A stretch of DNA of 64,000 nucleotides from UBA1660 sp964462035 (GCA_964462035.1 CAYXAP010000020.1:1-64000); one strand, 5' to 3'. Shown: positions 42,901 to 50,758, numbered from the stretch's first letter. Translations and numbers: made by a program. The notes: generated by a model not told the origin, from the letters alone.

Positions 42901-43767
42901 GACGCCGGCGCGAGCTGGTTCCTGGATTTCCCGCCCCACCCGACGACCGGCGACCCGGATCTCTGTCAGATCGACGCCGGCGCCGAGGTGCACATGCAGG
43001 CGTGGGTCGACCTGGCCACGATCCGCTTCTACGCGATCGACGGAGCCATCGACGTGGCGATGCGCGACACCACGGGCGCCGCCGCTCCGCGCTTCAGCAC
43101 ACACCTGCGGGTGCTAGGCGCCGACATCTGGGACGAGGACTTGAGCGGTGCCGCAGCGGTCGACGCCGTCGACCGCGAGTACGACTACAACGTCGTCTTC
43201 GAGCAGACGGTCGGCGATGAGGGCTTCGATGCCTCCGTGGAGGCGCCGGTCTTCTCCCTGGCGGGCTTCGACGTGGTCGTCCGCATCGGTGCGGCGGGTC
43301 GAGTGGGACTGGACGTCGGCGGCGGGCTCGCCATGGCTCTCGACACCAGCGGCGAGTGTGGCCCGGGGGGTCACATCGATCTGGAGGCCACGGCGCGCCC
43401 CTTCGGTGCGCTCAGTGGCTTCGCGGAGCTGGGCATCGATCTCTTCATCGTCGAGCTCGGCGTGGGCGCGTCGCTGGAGGTCATCGAGCTCGCGCTCCCG
43501 GTGACCACCTCGCTCGGCTTCCAGACCGACGGCCCGCTACGCGATACGAACTTCCGCGTGGCGGCTCACGCCGATCTGGAGCTGGAGCTCTTGAGCGGTC
43601 GCGTGTACGCCTACGCCGACACGTGGTGGAAGACCTACAANNNNNNNNNNACGCTCTTCCGGTGGAACGGCCCGAGCTGGGAGGTGCCGATCTTCCACAA
43701 GGAGTGGGCCTATCCGCTGGGTCCGCTCGTGACCTTCTGCGACATCAACCCCAGCGCCTGCGAGTGA
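39979..43767 (+). CDS. Giant Cys-rich repeat lipoprotein (contains a 10-N gap)
   Basis: A predicted lipoprotein of about 1262 residues. The lipobox LALGCGDDD is followed by an acidic linker, then about six tandem myxococcal disulfide repeats (CGDGTVDDGEECDEG-N-C-TDC type). Examples are RCGDGVPDTGEECDTG, TCGDGAVDTDEECDTG and TCGDGLLDEGEQCDDG. After about residue 290 there are many CxxxC/C-rich stretches (CPYWDLTSCADV; CESLARDACPSDIDAC), then a long domain of mixed strands and helices ending with FRWNGPSWEVPIFHKEW. Ten Ns at 43641-43650 keep the frame. It is followed 34 bases later by the HEAT-repeat gene on the same strand. Likely surface-exposed; function unknown. Confidence 0.82.
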   Translation: MTHALRNRVAGWRTWLALAVFCLALGCGDDDSSDGADDAGAGDAGEVGDGGSAEDGGALDGFVDAALPDAGESDGGLPYCGDGTVDDGEECDEGSANSDTAMDGCRTDCTRARCGDGVPDTGEECDTGPLRSDVFPDLCRTDCTLPRCGDAIVDTGEVCDTGLMNSDYRADACRTNCMLPTCGDGAVDTDEECDTGPDRSDTEPLACRLDCTNSTCGDGLLDEGEQCDDGAENADRNDTCRTDCTLPRCGDGIVDHREQCDGGPGCRPRFCRWDYVTGDAPVPVAYDDDDMPYDACVPATSALCTEFLGETWSEFNVVVRGRERIGPTYPCWEYYTIACSRCPYWDLTSCADVTSAPAICQGPGLGVCRVIEFESCPSGFDLSMCASSTFRQQRAPLYDPVCRSPVESRCESLARDACPSDIDACAAYEADGTAPAGCSWYLSTRCPGVISTACPSITTETCSDTATALAGRHSACTDYLMTRCAGWEDRLCPETTIQPITAELCSESYGILTSRYPVECHDWLELQCRGEVAAQAQTTYTTAGGCPSETTRVDAGGDFVNRTDSVSDPARHDCPIYAYEPAPAALVSFDATPLEYTLADADTTLYERDLGTVAVGSCAEYVEQRFHTYNVFRAYTERFYDDARRVHQLAYSDDDALVDYAIGHRALTIGQPFQHYGGGALPGDFALGMDGGWTPKNDFYRLMWTQNAEIRDVLLNIADHLTTLENALDPMAEARNQEILNKLSGQELTYLTRTVRGADDGWHHHQDMSDAYGARGVSDEVLSFNWGLRDQFNQLMDERKALVAQRDEVRVVIGGMDPIGDRIRADILAIDKDIHQLLKKADARGCFNLTRDATGEVIPHACDWAPQDFVEDVQTMFELGMERELERCEQLAPADFSSLSMGYTYLSGTTFRTETADPTLGSLAFQTYLDRQEYTYANLDDAFDTENPLRAPTYGESYGVADTIGIPDWFGAGYDAGASWFLDFPPHPTTGDPDLCQIDAGAEVHMQAWVDLATIRFYAIDGAIDVAMRDTTGAAAPRFSTHLRVLGADIWDEDLSGAAAVDAVDREYDYNVVFEQTVGDEGFDASVEAPVFSLAGFDVVVRIGAAGRVGLDVGGGLAMALDTSGECGPGGHIDLEATARPFGALSGFAELGIDLFIVELGVGASLEVIELALPVTTSLGFQTDGPLRDTNFRVAAHADLELELLSGRVYAYADTWWKTYXXXXTLFRWNGPSWEVPIFHKEWAYPLGPLVTFCDINPSACE
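43641..43650. other. 10-N sequence gap within the giant Cys-rich gene
   Basis: Ten Ns with no flanking repeat. The reading frame is open on both sides in the same register (TWWKTY before, TLFRWNG after), so about three residues are unknown, or the true length differs. Confidence 0.9.
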
Positions 43768-43801
43768 TCCTCGGCGCCCACCGGAGGCGGAGGGTGTCCG
43801 A

Positions 43802-45637
43802 GTGACGGCCCGACGGGCTCTGATCGGCGCGAGTGTGGCTGCCGCCCTGGTGCTCGCCTGGTGGCTCGCCGCGGGTGGCGATGATGACTCCGAGTCATCG
43901 GCGGACTCGACCCACGCCGAGCTCCCGGACGCGTCGAACGCCGCGTTCCAGGTGGCGCTCGTCGATGAAGGGATGGTCCGGACGCCAGGCGACGAAGGCT
44001 CGAGCACCCGGGCTCGGCTCTCGTGGCAGGGCACGGTGTTGCTCCTGCCAGTGCCGTCGCACCCGGCGTGGAGCGTGCTCCTGGTCCACTCGATCGACGA
44101 GGTCGAATGGACGATGAACGAGCAGGCGATGCCTGACGCAGCGGAGCGCTTCACCGGCGCCGAGGTCTACGTGCGGCACGGCCTCGACGGTCGAGTCGAG
44201 GCCATCGAAGCCGACGACGAGTCGAGCGCACCGGTGGCGCGTGTGCTCGAGACCATGGCCCTGGGGCTGCACCGGGAGCGCGCTGGCGCCGGTGAGACCT
44301 TCGAGGCGGACGTCCGCACCCCCTTCGGCGTGGCGCACGCCTGGTTCGAGACCAACGCCGAATGCACCGGCTCGCCCTGCTCCTTCGACGCGAGCTACCA
44401 GGGGAGCGACTACGTCTCGCTCACCCACGGCAGCACCGCTACGGGCGAAGGCCAGCGGATGGTGTCGTTCCGAGACGGCGAGCTCCACGAGGTGGAGCTG
44501 AATGAGACCCAGGCGCTCACGGACGCACAGGCGCGCCGCCTCGGCGAACGCACCGTGCGCCTGCACCTGACGCGCGCCGAGCTGCCGGACGCGCTCCCGC
44601 GCGCGCGCCTTCGCGGCAGCCGGGTATCGGTCGCCGACCTCGTCGGGGACGCTCGGCAGCGCGGCCTCGAGCAACGGGTCGGGGGCCTGACGGTCGAGCA
44701 GATGTTGGCGGACCTCGCGCTGGCGCTCGGCGGGCGTCTGCCCGACCACGACCGTTGGCTCTGGCGCGCGACAGGCTTGCTCCAGCTCGACCCCACCGCC
44801 GCGATGCGGCTCGCGGACGCCTGCCTCGACGGCACGCTGGAGGGCCGCCCACGACAGGTCGCGCTCGAGCTCCTCGCGAACGTGGGGGACCCGGCCGCGC
44901 AGAGCGCGCTGCGTCGCGTTCTCGCCGACCCGTCCGTCGTGGCGGGCGACGACTATCCACAGCTGGTCCAGCGATCCGTGCTCCTGCGCGACCCGGAGGA
45001 CGAGACCATCGAGCTGCTGACTCGCCAGGGCGAGACGCTGGACGGGCCGTCTTCGCGTGCCTCGTTCGTCGCGGCCGGTGGGGCCGTGGGTCACGCGCGC
45101 GCCCACGACCCGGCGCGAGGTGCCGAGACCGTGCGACGCCTGCAAGAGTCGCTGGGTGCCGTGACCGACCCGGTCGATCGGCAGGCATTGGTGATGGCAC
45201 TGGGCAACACGGGAGCGCCGGAGGCGCGCGACGACCTGCTCGACGCCGCCCGCGCCACGGACGACTCCGACCTGCGACGGATGGCCGCTCGTGCGCTCGC
45301 GCACTTCGAGGACGAGGCCAGCGCTGGTCAGCTGGTCGATATGGTCGACGACACCGATCCCCTCGTGCAGCGCGCCGCCCTCGACGCACTCTCGGAGAAC
45401 CGCCCTTCGAGCGCGCAGCTCGAGGCCCTGGCTGGGGTCGCGGGTGGATTGCCGACCCAAACGCGGGTCGCGATCGTGACGCTCGCGGAGCGCCTGCTAC
45501 GCGAGCCGAGCGACCCGGCGCTGCGTCCGGGCCTGCTTCACCTCGTGCAGTCCATCCGCGGCACCACCCTCCCAGACGATGCAGCCCATCGGCTGATGGC
45601 GGTGGTCCGCGCGCTCTCCGGCCAAGGCCCCCGCTAA
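43802..45637 (+). CDS. Membrane-anchored HEAT-repeat protein
   Basis: A 611-residue protein with a GTG start preceded by GGAGG-type bases. An N-terminal helix (ALIGASVAAALVLAWWLAAG) is followed by Asp/Ser-rich residues, then a beta-rich domain (residues about 45-230; QGTVLLLPVPSHPAWSVLLV). From about residue 330 come HEAT-like helical repeats: RPRQVALELLANVGDPAAQSA, DRQALVMALGNTGAPEARDD and VQRAALDALSENRPSSAQ. It follows the giant Cys-rich lipoprotein, and both are probably envelope proteins working together. It overlaps the convergent TetR gene by 4 bases. No enzyme motif. Confidence 0.8.
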   Translation: MTARRALIGASVAAALVLAWWLAAGGDDDSESSADSTHAELPDASNAAFQVALVDEGMVRTPGDEGSSTRARLSWQGTVLLLPVPSHPAWSVLLVHSIDEVEWTMNEQAMPDAAERFTGAEVYVRHGLDGRVEAIEADDESSAPVARVLETMALGLHRERAGAGETFEADVRTPFGVAHAWFETNAECTGSPCSFDASYQGSDYVSLTHGSTATGEGQRMVSFRDGELHEVELNETQALTDAQARRLGERTVRLHLTRAELPDALPRARLRGSRVSVADLVGDARQRGLEQRVGGLTVEQMLADLALALGGRLPDHDRWLWRATGLLQLDPTAAMRLADACLDGTLEGRPRQVALELLANVGDPAAQSALRRVLADPSVVAGDDYPQLVQRSVLLRDPEDETIELLTRQGETLDGPSSRASFVAAGGAVGHARAHDPARGAETVRRLQESLGAVTDPVDRQALVMALGNTGAPEARDDLLDAARATDDSDLRRMAARALAHFEDEASAGQLVDMVDDTDPLVQRAALDALSENRPSSAQLEALAGVAGGLPTQTRVAIVTLAERLLREPSDPALRPGLLHLVQSIRGTTLPDDAAHRLMAVVRALSGQGPR

Positions 45638-46179
45638 CCCACGAGGAGCTGAAAGAGGGTGTCGAGCTCGCGGCGGCCGAGGGCGTCCCCGCCGTGGCTA
45701 CGGATCACGAAGTCGCCGACCAGCGCGCGATAGAGGATGCGCGACCGCTCTCGCGCCGCCTTTCGCTTCAGACCGTGGGCCAGCAGGAGGTCCGTCACGT
45801 AGCCGATGCGGCGCTCGTCGACGCGGGCCACCACCGCTCGGGCCACCGGGTCGTGCCGGGCCCACGCGCGGAGCTGTGCCTCGAAGACGTCGTACTCGAG
45901 CTCCGCTCCGAAGACGCGCTGCATCAGCGCGCGAAGGCGCCCCGCCGGGTCGGTCGCGGCGGACTCCACCCCTCGGATGACGTCCTCGGTGCCCTCGGCC
46001 TCCCAGTGCTCGAGCAGCGCCCCGAGCAGGTCCGAGCGCTTGCCGAAGTGGTGGTAGAAGCTGCCCTTCGAGACCCCGAGCGCTCGGGCGAGCACCTCGA
46101 CCTTCACCGCATCCACGCCCCCCGCGGCCATCTCCCGCATCGCCGCGCGAACCCAACTGTCACGAGTCAATCGCGCCAT
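45634..46179 (-). CDS. TetR-family repressor
   Basis: A 181-residue TetR regulator. The N-terminal helix-turn-helix is TRDSWVRAAMREMAAGGVDA and VKVEVLARALGVSKGSFYHHFGKRSDLL, with the canonical recognition helix KGSFYHHF. The C-terminal ligand domain contains YDVFEAQLRAWARHDPVARA. The start at 46179 is preferred because TATGGT lies 6 bases upstream; an ATG at 46197 would lie inside the operator. It is divergent from a DUF3995 membrane protein, with two perfect operators between them, so it very likely represses that gene and itself. Confidence 0.93.
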   Translation of the reverse strand: MARLTRDSWVRAAMREMAAGGVDAVKVEVLARALGVSKGSFYHHFGKRSDLLGALLEHWEAEGTEDVIRGVESAATDPAGRLRALMQRVFGAELEYDVFEAQLRAWARHDPVARAVVARVDERRIGYVTDLLLAHGLKRKAARERSRILYRALVGDFVIRSHGGDALGRRELDTLFQLLVG

Positions 46180-46185
46180 CCATTG

Positions 46186-46191
46186 ACCATA
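46186..46191 (-). promoter_or_regulatory. -10 box of the tetR gene
   Basis: TATGGT on the minus strand, 6 bases before the ATG at 46179, and overlapping operator 1. This allows autorepression and predicts a leaderless message. Confidence 0.5.
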
Positions 46192-46203
46192 CGGCACCGT
46201 ATG
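46188..46203. promoter_or_regulatory. TetR-type operator 1
   Basis: CATACGG-CA-CCGTATG, a perfect 7+7 inverted repeat with a 2-base centre. Its left half overlaps the tetR -10 and its right half overlaps the rightward -10 (TATGCT). Confidence 0.85.
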
Positions 46204-46205
46204 CT
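46200..46205 (+). promoter_or_regulatory. -10 box of the DUF3995 gene
   Basis: TATGCT, about 45 bases before the ATG, overlapping operator 1. An AAGGAGG ribosome-binding site (46237-46243) precedes the start, so this message has a leader. Confidence 0.5.
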
Positions 46206-46215
46206 ACCCCTACAA

Positions 46216-46231
46216 CATACGGAGCCGTATG
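46216..46231. promoter_or_regulatory. TetR-type operator 2
   Basis: CATACGG-AG-CCGTATG, the same perfect 7+7 arms as operator 1, centred 28 bases away and lying in the predicted leader of the DUF3995 gene. Confidence 0.85.
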
Positions 46232-46248
46232 GTTCGAAGGAGGCAACG

Positions 46249-47013
46249 ATGGATAGTGCGGCGTGGGTGTCTGCGGGAGTGCTCGGGTTCATCGGTCTGG
46301 TCCACTCGTTTCTGGGCGAGCGGGTGGTCGTGCAGCCCCTGATCGCATCGAAGGGCTGGTCACTGCGGCTCGGGCGGCGGCCCAGCGAAGTCCTCCTCCG
46401 GGGCGCCTGGCACTTGACCACCCTCGCATGGTTCGGTCTGGCGGCGGTGATGTGCGGTGCGTCTCCAGCGGTGGCGATGGCCGTGGTCTGCCTGGTCTCC
46501 GGCGTCGCAGGGATCGTGTGGCTGCGGGGTCACCTCGCCTGGCCCCTCTTCCTGCTCGCGGGTGCGGCTGCGCTCGTGCACGAGGGACGCGTCCCGGAGT
46601 GGGCGTTCGTAGCCGCCACCGGCGTCGCGATCGCGATCGCGTTGCTCGCCGCCATGCTCCACGGCTACTGGGCGGCCGGCGGCCGCTGGGGTGCGGCGGC
46701 GGCCATCCCGGAACGAGCCGACGGGACGCCGCTCTTTCTGCCCGGCCCGGTCGCTTGCCTCGCCGTCGTCGGAGCGCTGCTCGTCTTCGCTGGGCTGCTC
46801 GGTTGGTCGCTCCTCGGCACCCTGGCCTGGTGGGCCCGAACGGCCACCATCGTGGCAGCGGTGGTGCTTGCCGTGCGGGCCATCGGTGACGGGAGGCAGG
46901 TCGGATTCTCGAAGCAGGAGCGCGGCTCCGCATTCGCACGCCTCGACGACCGACTCTACACACCACTCATGGTCGCGTTGCTCTTCGGCACCCTCGCCGC
47001 CCTCGTGCGGTGA
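46249..47013 (+). CDS. DUF3995-domain membrane protein, TetR-controlled
   Basis: A 254-residue polytopic membrane protein with about seven helices. The C-terminal half fits DUF3995: AMLHGYWAAGGRWGAAAAIP, VLAVRAIGDGRQVGFSKQER and FARLDDRLYTPLMVALLFGT. The N-terminal part (GLVHSFLGERVVVQPLIASK, WHLTTLAWFGLAAVMC) looks like a separate small membrane domain fused in front, since DUF3995 proteins are usually shorter. It has the strongest ribosome-binding site in the window (AAGGAGG, 5 bases before ATG). The twin operators indicate induction when TetR binds its ligand. The transported or sensed compound is unknown. Confidence 0.82.
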   Translation: MDSAAWVSAGVLGFIGLVHSFLGERVVVQPLIASKGWSLRLGRRPSEVLLRGAWHLTTLAWFGLAAVMCGASPAVAMAVVCLVSGVAGIVWLRGHLAWPLFLLAGAAALVHEGRVPEWAFVAATGVAIAIALLAAMLHGYWAAGGRWGAAAAIPERADGTPLFLPGPVACLAVVGALLVFAGLLGWSLLGTLAWWARTATIVAAVVLAVRAIGDGRQVGFSKQERGSAFARLDDRLYTPLMVALLFGTLAALVR

Positions 47014-47026
47014 GCAGCGACGGCGC

Positions 47027-47032
47027 TACTCT
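47027..47032 (+). promoter_or_regulatory. -10-like box of the YwqG-like gene
   Basis: TACTCT followed by 6 bases and the ATG at 47039; the same hexamer and spacing as at 12530. Confidence 0.45.
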
Positions 47033-47038
47033 CCGCCG

Positions 47039-47971
47039 ATGCCCAACCAGATCGACCCCACCCGAATCCCCGACGCCTGCGCGGCCGTGGGGCTCGACCC
47101 GGAAGCCACCGCCGCGCGGCTGGCGCCGGCCGTTCGGCTGCGCGTGACCGTTGGCGACGCACCGGTCGGCGCGTCGAAAGTGGGTGGCTTGCCCGATCTC
47201 CCGGCAGACGTGCCATGGCCGCGTTGGACGATGAGCGACTACAACCGCAACGAGATCGCGGACCTCCAGGCGAAGCCGCAGACGGAGCACGTGAAGGCCC
47301 GCCTCGAGCAAATGGTGAAGCAGCAGGCCAACGAGGTGCCGCTCGCGTTCCTCGCTCAGCTCGATCTCGCGGAGCTCGAAGGACTGCCGCATGGGCTCCC
47401 CTTGCCGACGTCGGGCCATCTCCTCTTCTTCGACGACCTCGCCGAGCAGCCTTGGGGCTACTGCGACTCGCACCGCGGGAGCTTCCGGGTGCTCCACGTC
47501 CCCGCGGGCGTCGAGCGGGTTCGCCGCAATCGGCCGACGGACCTTCCGCAAGAGCACGTGCTGACCGAGGGCGCCGTGCGCTTCGAGCCGGTGCAGACCC
47601 TCCCGGTCTGGCCCGACGACATGGACGACTGGGACGCCTACCTGGACCTCGGCGACGCCCTCGAGCCGGACGAGGAGATCCCACCGCATCAGATGGGCGG
47701 ACACCCGGACCAGATCCAGGGCGACATGGCGCGGAGCTGCGCGCTGGTCACGCAGGGCGTCTATCTGGGTCGGCCGCCCGACATGGACGAGGACGAGCTC
47801 GAACGGTTGGCGAGCAGCCACGGCGAGTGGAAGCTCCTGCTGCAGCTCGCGAGCGACGACGACCTCGAGTGGATGTGGGGCGATCTCGGGAACCTCTACT
47901 TCTGGATGCGCGAGGCCGACATCGCCGCGGGCGCTTGGGACCAGGCGTGGTTCCAGCTCCAGTGCGGCTAG
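47039..47971 (+). CDS. YwqG-like (DUF1963) protein
   Basis: A 310-residue soluble protein matching YwqG/DUF1963: the N-terminal KVGGLPDLPADVPWPRW (the SKxGGxPxLPxxxxWP signature), VPLAFLAQLDLAELEGLP, GHLLFFDDLAEQPWGYCD, MGGHPDQIQGD, and the C-terminal WKLLLQLASDDDLEWMWGDL and LYFWMREADIAAGAWDQAWF. These motifs are diagnostic, but the biochemical role of the family is unknown. The insertion around residues 65-100 (NRNEIADLQAKPQTEHVKAR) is rich in charged helix. It is about 25 bases after the DUF3995 gene but has its own promoter-like box. Confidence 0.92.
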   Translation: MPNQIDPTRIPDACAAVGLDPEATAARLAPAVRLRVTVGDAPVGASKVGGLPDLPADVPWPRWTMSDYNRNEIADLQAKPQTEHVKARLEQMVKQQANEVPLAFLAQLDLAELEGLPHGLPLPTSGHLLFFDDLAEQPWGYCDSHRGSFRVLHVPAGVERVRRNRPTDLPQEHVLTEGAVRFEPVQTLPVWPDDMDDWDAYLDLGDALEPDEEIPPHQMGGHPDQIQGDMARSCALVTQGVYLGRPPDMDEDELERLASSHGEWKLLLQLASDDDLEWMWGDLGNLYFWMREADIAAGAWDQAWFQLQCG

Positions 47972-48029
47972 ATCGAGCGCATATCGAGGGCCCACTCGAC
48001 ATCCGACCGCCCGGCCCCACAGTTCGGCC

Positions 48030-48731
48030 ATGGCCACCCTCCGCATCGACGTCTGGTCCGACATCGCCTGTCCCTGGTGTTTCGTGGGCAAGCGCCGCTT
48101 CGAGGCCGGGCTCGCGCGCTTCGAGCACCGTGACGACATCGAGCTCCACTGGCGCTCCTTCGAGCTGAACCCCTCGGCGCCGAAGCAGATCGACACCGAT
48201 GAGGTCGCCTACGTCGACCGCCTCGCCAAGAAGTACGGCGCGACGCCGGAGCGGGCGCGGGCGATGGTCGAGCAGATGACCCAGACCGCCGCGTCCGAGG
48301 GGCTCGCGTTCGACTTCGACCGGATCCAGCCGGGGAACACCTTCGACGCCCACCGGCTGGTGCACCTCGCCGCCGAACACGGGAAGCAGGACGCGATGAA
48401 GGAGGCCTTCTTCAGGGCTTACCTCGAGCAAGGCGTCGCCATCGGCGACCACGAGGCGATCGCAAAGGTCGCGGTCGATACGGGCCTGGACGCCGACGCA
48501 GTCCAGGGCGTGCTCCAGTCGGACGCCTTCGCCGACGACGTGCGTCTGGACGAGCAGCAGGCAGCCCAGCTCGGCATTCGTGGCGTTCCCTTCTTCGTGC
48601 TCGACCGCCGTTACGCCATCCAGGGTGCCCAGAGCGCCGACACCGTGCTCTCGGTACTCCGCAAGGCCCACCAGGAGATGGCGCCGCTCGAGATCGTCGA
48701 AGGCGCCGCCTGCGGCCCCGACGGCTGCTGA
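48030..48731 (+). CDS. DsbA-family (FrnE-like) thiol oxidoreductase
   Basis: A 233-residue cytoplasmic thioredoxin-fold protein of the FrnE/2-hydroxychromene isomerase branch. The redox motif CPWC lies at residues 14-17 (SDIACPWCFVGKRRF). Family signatures also include FELNPSAPK, GNTFDAHRLVHLA and the cis-Pro loop GIRGVPFFVLDRRYAIQGAQ. No signal peptide is present. The C terminus has two more cysteines (AACGPDGC). FrnE-like enzymes reduce or isomerise disulfides and have been linked to oxidative-stress tolerance. It is 58 bases after the YwqG-like gene and converges with the SGNH hydrolase gene. Confidence 0.93.
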   Translation: MATLRIDVWSDIACPWCFVGKRRFEAGLARFEHRDDIELHWRSFELNPSAPKQIDTDEVAYVDRLAKKYGATPERARAMVEQMTQTAASEGLAFDFDRIQPGNTFDAHRLVHLAAEHGKQDAMKEAFFRAYLEQGVAIGDHEAIAKVAVDTGLDADAVQGVLQSDAFADDVRLDEQQAAQLGIRGVPFFVLDRRYAIQGAQSADTVLSVLRKAHQEMAPLEIVEGAACGPDGC

Positions 48732-48737
48732 GGCTCG

Positions 48738-50135
48738 CTACTCCGGGTCGGGAGCGGTCGTGGGGCTGGTGTAGCCCTCGAGGAGCGCCGCGAGGAGCGA
48801 CTCGCCGAGGCGCTCGTAGCCGCGGCGGGTGTAGTGGACGTGGTCGCCGGCGCCGTAGGACGGGTCGGCCGCCGCCCACTCCACCATCGAAAGCGGGCCA
48901 CCACTGAACGAGACCAGGTCGAAGAAGCCGCAGCCGAGCTCGACCGCCACGCGGTGCTGGGACTCGATGAGCTCGTGGGTCCGCGGCCGGTCTTCGAAGG
49001 TGCCGTCGTCGAGCCGCACCGGTCGATCGGAGGGCCCGACGAGCAGGCAGCTGGCGTTCGGGACGGTCTCACGAATGCGCGCCATCACCTGGCGGACCCG
49101 CGCCTCGTAGCGCTCGATGGGCACCTCGTCGCCGCTCTCGTTGGTTCCGTAGGCCACGACGACCAGGTCGGGCTGACGGCGCCGGAGGTGCTCCCGGTAG
49201 AGCGTGTCGTCCCACTTGAGGTGGTAGCGAGCGCGAGCGCCGTTGATGCCGAGGGTGTCGACGATCACGCCGGGGGTCTCGCGCTCGACGGCCACGCCGA
49301 AGAGCCGGACCATGCCGTCTCCGATGGTGCGGAGTTCCATCTGATGGGCGCCGTCGGGCACCCGGAAGGTCGCGTAGCCGCCCTGGGTCCCCTCGGACGC
49401 GGTGCTCACGCGCTGCACCTGACGGCCATCCAGGAAGACATCGAAGGAGCCGCCCTCGGGCTGCTCCAGGTAATAGAGGTCGAAGAGCGACGCGTTGGCC
49501 CCGAGCTCGCCGTCCTCGGTGGAGACCCGGCCCCACGCACCCGCTCGGTCCGTCTCCACGAAGGTTCCGGCGACGCCGTAGTGGTCGATCTCGCGGGTGC
49601 TCGCGCGGACCCGCTCCGAGTCCCAGCGACGCCGCGACGACTCCATGTCGATGTCGCGGTGGCGGTAGCTCGGCCACGGATGCGCCGGGAGGATGATCCC
49701 GTGGCCCGCGTCCCCGAAGCGGCGCTGGAGCTCGCGGCGAATGTATCCGGTGAAGAGATCGCTCGCGACGTGGCTCGCGCCGTAGAACATCAGTCGCGCC
49801 TGGCCCTCGCCACGCTCGGCGCGGCGCAGCGCCCGGTGGAGCGCGTCCATCGAATGGCCGTCGCGGTCCTCGATGGAGATGTCGAAACCGAGCTCCCCCT
49901 CGGCCGGCTCGCGCAGGACCCGCGGCCCTTCGCGGACGATCGGCGGCTCGGGCTGGCGGTCCGGCGGCTGAACGCCTTCGACGATGGGCGACGGGCCCTG
50001 GTCGTCCTGGTCGGTCGGTCCGTCTGCGGCGGCTCGACCATCACCGGTCGCCGCATCGTAGCCCGCGCTCCAGGCGAACGCCGCCACCGCGCCCAGAAGG
50101 ACGATGGCCAGGGGGGACTGCGCGACGCGCCTCAC
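48738..50135 (-). CDS. Secreted SGNH/GDSL hydrolase
   Basis: A 465-residue protein with a GTG start and an N-terminal signal anchor (LAIVLLGAVAAFAWSAGY), then a Pro/Asp-rich linker and an SGNH esterase domain. The nucleophile Ser lies in LMFYGASHVASDLFTG, block II Gly in DTLGINGARA, block III Asn in VVVAYGTNESGDE, and the catalytic Asp/His pair in GAGDHVHYTRRGYERL. A beta-rich carbohydrate-binding-like insert (residues about 180-300) interrupts the blocks. It resembles peptidoglycan O-acetylesterases of the Ape1 or NEAT-like type, so envelope deacetylation is likely but unproven. It is followed by convergent DsbA. Confidence 0.85.
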   Translation of the reverse strand: MRRVAQSPLAIVLLGAVAAFAWSAGYDAATGDGRAAADGPTDQDDQGPSPIVEGVQPPDRQPEPPIVREGPRVLREPAEGELGFDISIEDRDGHSMDALHRALRRAERGEGQARLMFYGASHVASDLFTGYIRRELQRRFGDAGHGIILPAHPWPSYRHRDIDMESSRRRWDSERVRASTREIDHYGVAGTFVETDRAGAWGRVSTEDGELGANASLFDLYYLEQPEGGSFDVFLDGRQVQRVSTASEGTQGGYATFRVPDGAHQMELRTIGDGMVRLFGVAVERETPGVIVDTLGINGARARYHLKWDDTLYREHLRRRQPDLVVVAYGTNESGDEVPIERYEARVRQVMARIRETVPNASCLLVGPSDRPVRLDDGTFEDRPRTHELIESQHRVAVELGCGFFDLVSFSGGPLSMVEWAAADPSYGAGDHVHYTRRGYERLGESLLAALLEGYTSPTTAPDPE

Positions 50136-50180
50136 CCCTCGAACATGACAGCGCGGCCGGCGCGAGTCGAGAAAATGGGG

Positions 50181-50708
50181 TCAGCCACGTCGGTAGCGGA
50201 CGCGGAAGATCACGTCCCCGGGCAGATGGTGGCTCTCGATGGTCACCTTCAAGGTGAGCGTGTCCCCATCTTCCGAGAGGGAGAGCTCGTGGGTGAGCGT
50301 GGCGTCGTCGCCGCGCATGGTCTGGACGAGCTTGCCGTTCCGAAAGCGCTGCTTCGCCTGCATCTCATCGCTCTCGAAGGGGTCGGTGAAGGCGTGGGAA
50401 CGACCATCGGCGGCGAAATCGAGGTCGTAGGGGCCCACCTGGCACCGGAAGGCGGCATCCGCGCCAGTGATCTGGATCGTGGAGTGGATGGGCGTGCCGT
50501 CCCGAAGCCGTCGTCGAGCGATGCCCCGGATGAAGACGCTCATGTCGTCGGTCGCCCGTTCGACGGCCCGGTCCCGGCCCTGCCGGGCGCTGCCGGCGTT
50601 CGCGACGCGCCAGGTGCCCTGGAAGCGGGCCTCGGGCGAGTCGGTTTGAGCGCCGGCCGCAAAGGGCACGAGGAGCAGCAGGATCGGAAGGAGGCGAGCG
50701 GTACGCAC
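50181..50708 (-). CDS. Secreted lipocalin-like hypothetical protein
   Basis: A 175-residue protein with a GTG start, a signal peptide (LLPILLLLVPFAAGAQ) and a beta-rich body: FQGTWRVANAG, THSTIQITGADAAF-like strands (IHSTIQITGADAAFRCQVGP), LTHELSLSEDGDTLTLKVTI, and VIFRVRYRRG. This resembles the small calycin/lipocalin-type domain seen in many secreted proteins. No cysteines or catalytic residues stand out. It is 45 bases upstream of the SGNH gene on the same strand and is divergent from the UDP-glucuronate decarboxylase gene. Function unknown. Confidence 0.7.
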   Translation of the reverse strand: MRTARLLPILLLLVPFAAGAQTDSPEARFQGTWRVANAGSARQGRDRAVERATDDMSVFIRGIARRRLRDGTPIHSTIQITGADAAFRCQVGPYDLDFAADGRSHAFTDPFESDEMQAKQRFRNGKLVQTMRGDDATLTHELSLSEDGDTLTLKVTIESHHLPGDVIFRVRYRRG

Positions 50709-50758
50709 GGCGGAAAGGTAGCGCGCGGACCATGCTCGCGCCCGCGGAGCGGATCGGC

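Noticed and set aside
39946..43104. 1052-codon antisense open frame over the giant Cys-rich gene
   Set aside because: The sense strand encodes a lipoprotein with recognisable disulfide repeats; the antisense product is low-complexity and unsupported.
46195..46197. ATG at 46197 as the tetR start
   Set aside because: It lies within operator 1 and upstream of the -10 box; ATG at 46179 gives a normal TetR N terminus.
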